From Aselliscus stoliczkanus (lineage: Eukaryota; Chordata; Mammalia; Chiroptera; Hipposideridae): 64,000 nt of DNA. Each line of letters begins with the position of its first letter. Positions within the stretch are counted from its first letter, which is position 1. The notes beneath the pieces were generated by a model. That model made no database searches and had not been told where the DNA came from. It saw only the letters and a list, made by a program, of their open reading frames with translations. The position numbers and the translations under genes were made by a program. The stretch covers positions 89,845,449-89,909,448 of the forward strand of contig CM066735.1 of the NCBI GenBank assembly GCA_033961575.1. The letters run 5' to 3'. Below are positions 38,001 through 50,700 of this stretch, piece after piece.

Positions 38001-41000
38001 AGACAAACTAGTAAGTCTTGATGACTAATGACTAGAGAATGATCAGGAGATATGAATAAAAACTGATACTGAAATTTGAGCTTAAGAGATTCAGAGAATT
38101 GAACTCATTGGAGAGTGAGGGAAAGAAGATAATGCATCAAAAGTTATTTTTTTTTTTTTAAATTGAAGTTAAAAAAAGTTGTTTTTTAGTTTTATTAAAA
38201 CTTTTGATGTAATTAATTTCCCCTTGGATCTTTGCTTTTCATTTTGGCTTTTATAACAATATTTTTTAGTTGTAATAAATACTTCTAATAACTATTAAGA
38301 GATTAAGGTATATATGTGTGAGTGAAACAGTGTCTAAAAATAATTGTGAATCAGATTGGTAAATGATAGCTTTCTAAGCCAGTTCTCAGTGTTAGTTATG
38401 AAGCTGTGTTTTTTTGCAAATTTGGCTGTCAAATTGGTAAAGGTGTCATAGTATATACTACTCAAGCAATAGGGTAGGTAAAAATTTTCCATCAGGACTT
38501 GCCTCTGTCAAGTTCATGTTAGCTGCAGGAGCCTCTACTTCTTACTGTAATTCAGGGCTAAAATGGATGGTTTTGTGATAGGAAAACCTAAAAGACCTAA
38601 AATCGGTAATATCTACACATTTTAAAACCATTAAAAAATGTATAACAGTGGTTGCTACCATACAAACAACCCTCTGCTATTTAAGCTGAGAATGTTCAGA
38701 CTGGCTGTCCCTTTTTCATCTACACTGCTGCCGCAGTTAGGTAGGAAATGAAAATGGCAATGGCTGCTGGCTACAGGGCTTGTGGTTCACAGGTGGTATA
38801 GTGGTAGAATGAAGCAGGAAGATCATGGCTAATGTACATGAAATGAAAATGGAACCTCTGGCTGACTTCTTGTAAAAGCCTCACTGCTATTATTATTTTA
38901 TGGGAGATATGGGAGATTGAGAAGAGTTGTTTTTTTTCCTGAGAAATTTTGCAGTATTACTTGCAGATCTTAGTGATTCAATTTGAGTTGTAACTCAGAG
39001 ATAAAAATGTGTGTCCTCAGCAAGTATTTTCTTGAAAGATGAGTGACTGTCTTCCAATTGGTAATGACTGGTGTTTTGATTATAATCATTCAGGATTATT
39101 CTGGATTACTTTACTTTTTAATGGAAATTAATTAATATATATTTAAACTATGTAAGCTCTAAATTCTGCTTCTTTATTTACAGTGAATCTAACATTATAA
39201 GCATTTGGAATAATGGGAAAGGCATTCCAGTAGTAGAACACAAAGTAGAGAAAGTTTATGTTCCTGCATTAATTTTTGGACAGCTTTTAACATCCAGTAA
39301 CTATGACGATGATGAGAAAAAAGTAACAGGTAAAGCCCAAATGGCTCATCAGAATTTTTATTTAAAAATGTTGTCTTCAACATAAAATCTCTTATAATTC
39401 CTATATAAAAAAATATAACAAAAGAGGAAATCTATATAGTTGTGAGCAAAAATTATTTTCAGAATTAATATCTATAAAAAACTATCATGTATATAAGTGC
39501 TGTCTTAATTATAGTCTGACAGAGACAGCTTAAATCTTAACTCTGATAGTGCATTTACGTTTGTTAAAACTCCTGGAACTTGAACCTGGATGATAGAATT
39601 TTGAGTTACTGATGAAAGTAAGATGTATGATTCCTGTATATGTGAGTTTTTTGTTTCATAAACACCATCATGTCTTTTGGTATCAGTTAAATTACTTTTA
39701 AATTGTTTTTTTAAAGAGGGTCAAGGTTGAAAATCTAGACTCTGTAGATAGAGTTGAAAATGCTTTGACCAGACCAAATGTTTTCCTACTTACCTACGTT
39801 ATTCAGGTTGACAGTTTCTTCTTTTTTCCTCCCACCCCCCCAAAAAAAATCAAGGCTCTAAGAAGTTATATAGATTAAAATTTGTAGTAGAGAAGTGACT
39901 TCGATAGAAAGCTAGATTTCATAGTCACATAGACTTACTGAATTGTAGGAGATATCAAGCTTAATTTTTTAAAAAATTGTGATGAAAATAATCTACAAAA
40001 GTGTATTTCAATTATACTACTATATGTGCTAAATCTTATTGTATTTTTCTTTAAATGAAAAACATCTATACTCTGAAATATTCAATCGATGATTGGTAAG
40101 ATAATGCAAATAAGTGAAACTGTTTTGTATAGACCTGCCTTATGCTAAGGTAGTTCTAAGTCCCTTTAAAGTTATTTTTATTAAACCTTCACATTTAATT
40201 GTTCTTACAGGTGGTCGCAATGGTTATGGTGCAAAACTTTGTAATATTTTCAGTACAAAGTTTACAGTAGAAACTGCTTGCAAAGAATACAAACATAGTT
40301 TTAAGCAGGTATGATAAAAATGAGTTTAATTTCTTTATTTTTTCTTTTAATACTCATGCTTTGTTGCTTTGCTAAGATAATAGAACCTTAGGGAAATTCC
40401 AGTGAGATGTATATCTTATCTCATAATTGTTAAACAAGTCATCAAAACAAAAAAGACTTCAGAATGCCTGTGAGATTTTATATAAGCCTGTCTTTCTGCG
40501 ATTCTTTTATAACAAAATGCTTTATTTAAGTTTTTTTTTTTTTAAATCTAGTTAAGTATTAATGACAATGTCCTGAAATTCCAAGACTAATTGAAATGTA
40601 TCCACTTACGATGTTTGAAAAAATTCCTCTTGATTCATGGAACTCATATTTCAAAATTTTATTTTGCTCTTGTAGGCCTTTGAAAATATCTTAAAAGTTT
40701 TAAATAAACTAAAATAATTTTCTCAGGATAACATCATACTTATTTTTTTTTTTTTTGTAAAATTCTATACGGTCATGTTAAAGAACTTGAAAGATATTTT
40801 ATTAACAGTGTATAAAGTTGTGCAGTTTATTTTGCTTATTTTCAATATTAGGTTGTTATAATCGTAGTATTTAAAATTTTTTCATCTTTAATAGTATAAT
40901 TTTAAAGGATTTGTTTGGTTTGTTGTGAAGCCGAAATGGATATAGTTGTGGTAAATATATTCAATGAGCCGAGTCTTTATGTATTATAAAATACAGAAGC

Positions 41001-41658
41001 ATTAAAGAAATATTTGAATATCTTTTCTTTTAAAGACATGGATGAATAATATGATGAAGACTTCTGAAGCCAAAATTAAACATTTTGATGGTGAAGATTA
41101 CACATGCATAACATTCCAACCAGATCTGTCCAAATTTAAGATGGAAAAACTTGACAAGGATATTGTGGCCCTCATGACCAGAAGAGCTTATGATCTGGCT
41201 GGTTCATGCAAAGGGGTCAAGGTCATGTTCAATGGAAAGAAATTGCCTGTAAGTGTCATCTAAAATAGCTAATGCTTTGTTATTTTGTAGATGGCTTATA
41301 GTTCATAGTTAGATCTTTTTAAATCTAATCTCTCTCTTTTAACCAGTTTGTTTAGATAATTCCATTTAAAGTGATTATTGATATATTTGGATGAAAATTT
41401 CCATCTTGTTAGCTGTTTTCTATTTACTGTATTTGTTCTTTGTTTCTTATTTCCTTTTATTCTGCCTTCTCTGGTTTTAATTGAATTTTTTTTATTAGTT
41501 TCAGGTGTACAAAATAATTAATAGTTAGACATTTACACCCCTCACAAAGTGATAACCCCCCCCTTCCCCAATCTCCTACCCTGCTGACATTTATATATAG
41601 CTGTTACAGTTCCACTGACTCTATTCCTTATGTTGTACTCCACATATTCCACATCCTG

Positions 41659-41704
<46 letters not shown>

Positions 41705-44700
41705 TCCATATATATATATATATATAAAATTATAGTTGACATTCATTATTCAGCTTCAGGTGTACACTGCAGTGGGCAGGCACCTACACCTTCCATGAAG
41801 TGGTAACTGAGCAATTTTTTTGATGATTCCATTTTACCAGTAACTCTGTTTACTTATACCTCTTTTTAAAACTCTTTTAGTGGTTGCCCTAGAGTTTACA
41901 GTTTCATTTGTAAATAGTTTTAGTCTACCCTCAAATAATTTATCACTTCATATGTAGCAAAAGGACCTTATAAGAGTATAACTTCAGGCTCTCCCTCCCA
42001 TTTCTTGTGTCATTGTCATCATACATTTCACTTTTGCATATTCTGTAAACACAAGAAGAAGAAGAAGGAGAAAGAGAATGAGGTAGAAGAAACATTTGAA
42101 AAAAATGATGGCAGAAATTTTTTCCACAATTAGTGATGTTGCCGTTAGTGCTTTAAGCAGTCATTTATACTTTAGAGCAATTAAAAATACAGTAGAGGAT
42201 TATTTTTTACCTTTATTTATTCCATTGCCAATACTTTTAATTTCTTGTTATAGATTTAAGTTTCTGATCTTAACACATTTTTTGCGGGAAACGAGTAAAC
42301 TCGTCATATAGCTTTTTATGCCCGCTTACAAAGTGTTAATCATAGTCCTTCTGCCTGGAGTTCTTTCTTTGACATTTTTTGTAGGATAGACCTGCTGGCA
42401 ATAAATTCCCTCAGTTTATCTTTGTCTGAGAGAGCCTTTGTTTTCCTTCACTTTCAAAGGCTGTAGAATTTCACTGGATACAGAATTATGGGTTGACAGT
42501 TATTTTTTCTTTCAATACCTTAAAGATGTCACTCCGTTGTCTTCTTGCTTGCATGGTTTCTGATGAGAAGTCTGCTGTAGTTCATATCCTTCTTCCTCTG
42601 TTGGTAAGGTGTTTCATTTTCCTCTGGCTGCCTTGAAGATTTTCTCTTTGTCTTTGTTGTTTTCGGTATGGTATGCTTCAATGTGTATGTGTTTTTGTGT
42701 GTGTGTATTTTCGCATTATTTTTGTTTGGTATTTTCTGAGCTTATTGGATCTCATGTTTGGTGTCTGTCACTAATTGTGGAAAAATTTCAGTCATTATTT
42801 CTTCAAATATTTCTCTGCACTATTCATTTATTTTCTTCTGGTATTCCATTTATGCAAATGTTATAGGGTTTGGTATTGTTGTAAGCTCATGGATGTTTTC
42901 CTCTCCTTTATTCACTCTGTTTTCTCTTTGTGTTTCAGTTTGGTTAATTTCTATTGCCCTATTTTTAATTTCATAGATTTTTTTTTTCCTTTAATGTGTC
43001 AAGTCCACTGATGAGCCTGCTGATGGCATTTTCATATCTTCTATTTTTGATTCCTAGCATTTCCATTTGATTCTTATAGCATCCATCTCTCTCTGCTTAT
43101 GTTGCATGTTGTCTACCTTTTCTATTAGAGCCTTTAACATATGAATCATAGTTATTTTAAATGCTCTGTCTGATAGTTAAAATACCTATGACATATCCGA
43201 GGTTGTTTCTGATGATTGCTTTGTCTTTTCAGACTGTGTTTTTTCTTATCTTTTGGCATGCCTTCTAAGTTTTTGTAGAAAATCAGCTACGTTGTATAGG
43301 GTAGTAGATATGGAGTAAATAGGTTTTGGTATGAGGATTTATGTTAATCTATACTGGAAATGAGCTGCATTTTGAAATTGGTTGTTGCTGTAGTTACTAG
43401 TGTTCTGGTTTATTGCTGCAGGCACCAGAGACTCCAAATTCTTTCTTGTTTTTATCTTTCATCTTTCCATTGGCCCTTCTCTTTGAGCTGCCCTTCAAGG
43501 ACAGTCTGTCTCTTGCATCTCTCCCAGCTGAAATCCACTGTTATTATTTGAGGCCTGTTAGCATGATGGTAGGTTGTGGGAAATTCATGTCTGATTACAT
43601 GTCAGACTGAGTGCACAGTGGACCTGTGTCTCAAGGGTTTGGCCTTTACAAATGTTTCTATCCCTCCTCTAGAGGTAGAGATTTTCCTCCCTCCTGTATT
43701 TTCTTTCCCTAGCTGCAGTAGTTGTCCAATAGTGTTTTCTTTCAGTGTTCTTGAAGCTTTCTGCTCTGCAGAATATCTTTATTTTTTATAACTTAAATGA
43801 TACAGAGGCAGGATGGGGTAGGACTGGGCAGAAACACTTTCTTCCAGCTGCAGTGCTGTTTCACCAATGCTCTCCAGTACTATCCTTCCCCAGGCAAATT
43901 AATATTTTTATTGGTAGGGGAGATGGGTTCTGGATGGACTTCCCAGTGGCTGCTGTTCTCCTCCCCCAGCCAGCGCCATGTGGGGAACCCTTTCTAGATT
44001 CTCTCTTCCCTGTGAGAACCTGCTGGGACTTCTGGAGGAAAAGCCTGCAAGAGTAGGAACTCCTTATCACTACAGCCCTCAGGTGCTTCATACACTCATA
44101 TTAGTCCACACTTATAGCAATTTGTGAAAATTTCTGGTTTAATGTTCCTACTGGCTTATATGACATTAAGCAGCTTCTGTCCCAGTTAAGCAAATGCTTA
44201 GGCTTTGAGTCTCATACAGACACCTGTCTCTCTTCAGACTTAGGGTGGCTGGATGTGCTGTGATTTCAATTTTTTGAAGATTCATGAAAATTCAATTTGT
44301 TGTCTGATCAGCTCTTTTCTTGTAAGGGGGGAAACTTTTTTTCCACCTTTTTTCAGCCATCTCCATGTCTGAACTCAAACTGGAAGTCTACTTTGTCATT
44401 TTTAAGACTTAAACTTTTGAAAGATTATATAGTAATGTACCTGTCCATCTGTCCATTCATAACCTTTTCTTTATCAAGTACATATGAAATGAATTGCTTT
44501 TTAAAGGGTAGGGATCAAGGAGTAGAATAGGGGAAAGTCACGAAGGTTTGGATCTGCGGAGTAAGAGTTGTTTTGAATGAGGGGAAATCAAAAATGAGAG
44601 CATTCACCTAGTTGAGCCACCAATATAAGATAGTTTATGATGTTTGTTTTTTAAATTAATAGGTAAATGGATTTCGAAGTTATGTAGATCTTTATGTGAA

Positions 44701-47700
44701 AGACAAATTGGATGAAACTGGAGTGGCCCTAAAAGTTATTCATGAACTTGCAAATGAAAGATGGGATGTTTGTCTCACATTGAGTGAAAAAGGATTCCAG
44801 CAAATCAGCTTTGTAAATAGTATTGCAACAACAAAAGTAAGTCTGCTAATTCTTTTTTGTTTCTATGTCATTGGTAGAACAATGCTTCATTAAAAGCAAG
44901 AAAATAACGAACAATAACAACAGCAAAAAAACCCTTCAGATCTGCTTTTGTGAAATCAAAGTTGACTTATAAAAATGAAAGCTTGTTTTCTGTGAAATAG
45001 CTGTGTTATAATTTAACATCCATTGAGAAATAAGTATACAATTAGTGTTTATAGTTGAATATATTTTATGAAATTTAGAGTGATAAATTCTTTATTCTGC
45101 ATTCTGAATTAGAATGTAGAAGAAAGACAAATAGGAGGAGTCTGGGAGTCAGATTTTGGAACATGTGATCTGCCATTCTAAGGAGTTTGAAGCCTCTTCT
45201 GTAGGTTTTTGGATTTCAGAATCAGATGAAATTTTTCTCATTGAGAAGCTTTTATCCATTGACCATAATAAAGTATTAGATAATATAAGCATGTATCTCT
45301 AGAATAATATAAAACTAATTTATCACTGTCACTCTTGTTCAAGTTTTAACTTTTTAAATGTTCGATATTTTATAATCTAGCATCATTTTCTCTCGTCAAC
45401 AGAAATCTTGGCATCCATTATCATTTTATTATATGTAATAGGAACCTAATGTACAGTAGCATAAACATGTAATAGTTTTATTTTTCTTTTCATAAATAGG
45501 GACGTGGGTAGGCACTGTTAGTACTGTAACTCTTTAGTGTCATCAGGGTCCTATGCTCTTCCTGGCTTTTCTGCCACCTTTAGCATCTGGCTTTCATTGT
45601 CATGCCTTTTAGGATGTCTGCTGTACGTCTAGTCCTCATTTCTAAATTATAGGGAGAGACTGTGGTTGGACAATTACATATGCCAACTGAATCACTCCCT
45701 TTTTATCAAGGATACAATAGTTTTCTTTGAAGTATCATCCAATATACCTCCACTAACATCTCTGAGTAGAACTCAGTCAAGTGGCTACCTCTAGTTTCAA
45801 GGGAGTCCAGATTGGTGACTCTTTTTAATTGGGCATGTTGCCAGTTAGAAACAAACAATTTTGAGTTTGTCAATAAGTAAAAGGGGAGAGTGGACATTGG
45901 ATGGACAACTAGCAATAGTTGCCGTAGTCCCTAAGTTTAAATCTTGTGCGTGTCATTACCTCCACCACGGCAGTATTCATTCTCACTTCAGTGCTTTCTT
46001 TTATTCAATTGTGTTTTTTTTCTTTCAATTTTAAATAAATAGATTTATTTAAGGTTTTAAAATATATAATAGATTACCACATGGTTTTAAAAAAATATAG
46101 ATAAAATGTATACTGTGAATTATCTTTTTCACTCCTGTCTCCTGTCCAAATGGTTCTCACCTCTTAGTATTTAAGTAATGTTTAGTATTCATTCTTATAA
46201 TACTTATAGTCATGTTTATTAGCATATACAAGCAAATATGTAATTTTTATTGTTGTGTTTTCTTTTAATCTCAGAAAACACACAATGTGATATATAGATG
46301 ATGTATTACAGAATTGTATATTTGAAACCTATGTAAGTTTACTAACCATTGTCACCCCAATACATTTTAATTTAAAAAAAAAAGCAATAGTCACCTAAGA
46401 AAAGAGGTTGTTATGACATTTTACAGCTGCAGTGTGTCCTTGTGGGGAATAGTGTTTCCTGTTAAATTTGCAGCTGACTTTAACTGTATCTTGTATTCTA
46501 ATCTGATGAATAGTAGGGCAGATTTTTACAGTCCAAACTATTTTTACTTTCTCATTACTTTGATGAGAACTGCATCGGACATATAGCATAAGCAATTATT
46601 TTTACTTTGTATGAAGTTGGCTAATTGGCTCTATGGCCAAAGAGGCCTTTATTGTTTAAATCCCAACTTACTATTCTGAGACTCATATTATTCTTCTGGA
46701 AAATGGGGTTAATAATACTGACTTCACAAAGTTGTTGTGAAAACTAAACACTCATTCTAGAAAAAATGAATGTGTAAGTATTTTGCTACCCTAAGTATAG
46801 AAAATTTTGTATTCTTTTTTTTTCTTTCTCTTTAGGGTGGACGGCACGTGGATTATGTAGTAGATCAAGTTGTTGGTAAACTGATTGAAGTAGTCAAGAA
46901 AAAGAACAAAGCTGGTGTATCAGTGAAACCATTTCAAGTCAGTGAAGCTTTATATACATTCTGTTGAATTATTAAGTAATACCTGTTCTCATGTTGACTT
47001 TTTTTGATGTTTTTAACAGGTAAAAAATCACATATGGGTTTTTATTAATTGCCTTATCGAAAATCCAACTTTCGATTCTCAGACTAAAGAAAACATGACT
47101 CTGCAGCCCAAAAGTTTTGGGTCTAAATGCCAACTGTCAGAAAAATTTTTCAAAGCAGTGAGTAAAATTTGTATTATTTTTCAAGTGTTGTTATTGAGAG
47201 TTGTTTAAGTAGTTTATTTATTTGTGATTAGTTTCTCTCTTATATTAACTATAGTATAGGCATACTTATACTATAAACTAATACACTTAATTCTGCAAAC
47301 TTCAAAGGGTATGTTTCATCAAACAATTGATTATTTTGCCAAGAATTAAAGTAGGGAATCATACAACTAATTGTGTTTTTAGCTTTGCATTGGCCAGTAT
47401 AAAGTCAGATGTGCCTCTTAACAATTGTTTGGTCCTTACAGGACTAATGATTTCATCTTTTCTACTCATTTCAGCTTGATCTACTGATTTTTACCTGTAT
47501 ATAGTTTTTTTTGTTCTGTTTTTTTTTAAATTGTGGTAACATGTGTAACAAAATTTAGCATATTCTACATATTTAAAAGTTTTATTTTACTTTTTGCATA
47601 TTTAGGCTGCCTTAACATTTATGAAACAAGGTGAGAGCATATATAAATAATAAATCTTAGATTTATAACTGAGCCTTGCTACTAATAGCTTCTTATAATC

Positions 47701-50700
47701 TATTGCATATAAGCAAGATTTGCCTTAGTTCCCTGGTTCATCAGTACCTTCAATAAACAGGTGAAATAAGCATATAAAAAGTGCCTTCAAATATGTTTGC
47801 ACTGAGAATGTAAAAATGAAAAAATTATAGCCCTCCACTTTGGAAGTGGAAGTTTATATAATAGTTTGGTGCAGGAGTTGTAATAACGACAGTGACAACA
47901 TGTTTACCAAATTCCATTATTGGAATTTAGAAGGTAAGTTTTCACAAACAAAAACAAGTTATTTTTGAGGTTCTAGCTTAAAGTGTATAGGAATAGTACT
48001 TTTGGATCTGATCATAATGAATTCTAAATACAAATAACCCTATGTTTAATGCTTTCCCAAATTTCTGCCCCCATAAAAGTTCTCATTATGAAGTGATTTG
48101 ATTTTAGATTTTATAGTTTTTCGATTTTTTCAGATTAAGTTTAGGTTTGGCAATATACTTCACCTGTTTTTATATCTCAAACATTCAGAAAACTATTTCA
48201 TACACCTAAATCAAACTACCCAGAATGATGAAAAATAACTCCAACTTGGAGGTGCTTCACTTTTTTTCTTTTTGGGTTAACATATTGTCACATGAACTGC
48301 AGAGTGGCACACAATATATAATGTTGAAATACTCATCAACATTTTAAAGAATAAGGACTATTCTCAAGTAAGTCCTTGAGTTTATCCTTATGTTCTCTTC
48401 ATGTTAATATTTTTTTCACAGCGAAGTCAAAATTCACATTTTTGTGTTGAGAAATATCAGAAATGTCAGTGTCTAGAATTTATTAGCTCGTAAATTTATG
48501 GGTGGATCAGCTTTTACTGTGTTAATTTTAGTAAAATTAACTTGTAACAAAAGCTATGTATATTTCTCTGGAGTTTATTATAATAGAATTTTTTCATTTG
48601 TAGTAAAGTTGCCCTTTTTTCATGTGTTTATATTTTAGTACAACAGCTGCCTGAGTTAGTTTTACTGTAGTTAGAACAAAATTCAGCATTTATCATTATT
48701 ATCATCACCATTTTTGTTTTGCATTATAACTGCACAGATTTCAAGTATTACATTAATTTTAGCTAACCGTATGAACTTCTGGCTTGTTTGTATATCATTA
48801 TTGTTTGATTTTTAGGCATCTAACTGTGGCATTGTAGAAAGTATTCTGAACTGGGTGAAATTTAAGGCGCAGACTCAGCTGAACAAGAAGTGTTCATCAG
48901 TAAAGTACAGTAAAATCAAAGGAATTCCCAAACTGGATGATGCTAATGATGCTGGTAAGATTTAGATTTTTTTTGAGATTTAGGTTTTTGTTTATCCAGT
49001 TATAGAAAATTTTCATTTTCCACATATACTTTGACTATAGGATTTTATGTTGAGAGTGTAATTTTACTTCATAAAATTGCCACATATACCACGTTACTAA
49101 TTTTTAGGGGATAGGAATTAAGATATACTTAATATTTAAATTGTACTGAGCATAATGTAAGATGACTATTTAAATTGTATTGAGCGTAATGTAAGATGAA
49201 GCCTTTTGCTATCATCATTGTGATTATTAATTTTTTTCATTGGTAAAATTGAGGATTGTGGAGTATATGTCTTTTTTTTTAGCTGTGCCGTCCTGCCACC
49301 TGTTGGCAGCTCAATGGCAACTCAGCTCGGGCTGGCATCGAACTGCCATTGCTCAGAGCTCAGCTCGCACTCTTGAGCGAGCTCTTAACCAATTGAGCCA
49401 CTCAGCCGGCCCTGATTATATGTCTTTCTAAATTTCTCTCAGGTGGCAAACATTCCCTGGAGTGTACACTGATACTAACAGAGGGAGACTCTGCCAAATC
49501 GCTGGCTGTGTCTGGATTAGGTGTGATAGGACGAGACAGATACGGAGTCTTTCCACTCAGGGGAAAAATTCTTAACGTACGGGAAGCTTCTCATAAACAG
49601 GTATATGTTTATATATATATTCATGTATATATGTGCACACATATATATGATGTTTTCATAATTTACTAAAACATTTGAATTTTTAAATGTAAATTATGAC
49701 TCACTTTTTGTGTACTTCAACACTTTAAAATGCTTTCAATTCTTTTCCTTCATATATAGATCATGGAAAATGCAGAAATAAACAATATTATTAAAATAGT
49801 TGGTCTACAATACAAAAAAAGTTATGATGATGCAGAATCTCTGAAAACTTTACGCTATGGAAAGATTATGATTATGACTGATCAGGTTGGTTTAATAGTT
49901 GCCACATACTTCAAACTCTTTTTCAGATTGTCCTTTTAATATTTGTTTCATGAGATTTGCTCCAAAATAGTACAAGTTAAAGTGATTATATATCATGGGG
50001 AAGAAAACATTGTTTAATGGCGCTGTTTGTGTGAAGCACATTTTACATTATCTAATTTATTGGATAGCCATGTTTTTAGTTAGTTATTTGGAAACGTTTT
50101 AAAATGTAATAAATATGAGAAGAGTAGAACACACTATAGTTCTATGGGGTTGAAGCCTACCTATCAGTAGGAAGGAAAGGATGAAAATTACAAGTGAGAA
50201 AGATTAACCAATAGGATAATGGTTAGTATTTGTATATGATGGCATAATTTGGGATGCACAAAAAGTAGGACTTGAATAGTTAAATGGCATTAATTAGTAA
50301 AGAACTAAAAATTGAAAAGGAAGAATTTCATATGCATCCAACTACTTTTATGTACTCTATTTAAAAGCATTTGTAGAGAAAATCTTCAATTGAATAAGTT
50401 GCTATATAGTTTTAAACAGAAATTTAGCTGTTTTTATGTCAAGGGAAGACTTGTAAATACCTGTTCTCCATGGATTTTGCTTTCCATTGCCTCCTAATGT
50501 TTGATTTATTTCCATCCTTAAATCATTCTTTTAGTGAAATCTGGGTAAACTATAAAACAGATATAATAATATATTTTGTAATAATAGGAAGATTCAATCT
50601 ATCATTAGCTATATTCTTTATTTGATTTTAAGAAAATTTCTTACTGTGATTTTCTAAAGAATATTATATACTGTTTTTTAAAATGTAGTTCTCGGGGCCG

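Noticed and set aside
41470..43380. Cluster of short open frames in intron 7
   Set aside because: All lie in antisense L1 3' sequence, which is AT/C-rich and gives hydrophobic fortuitous peptides.
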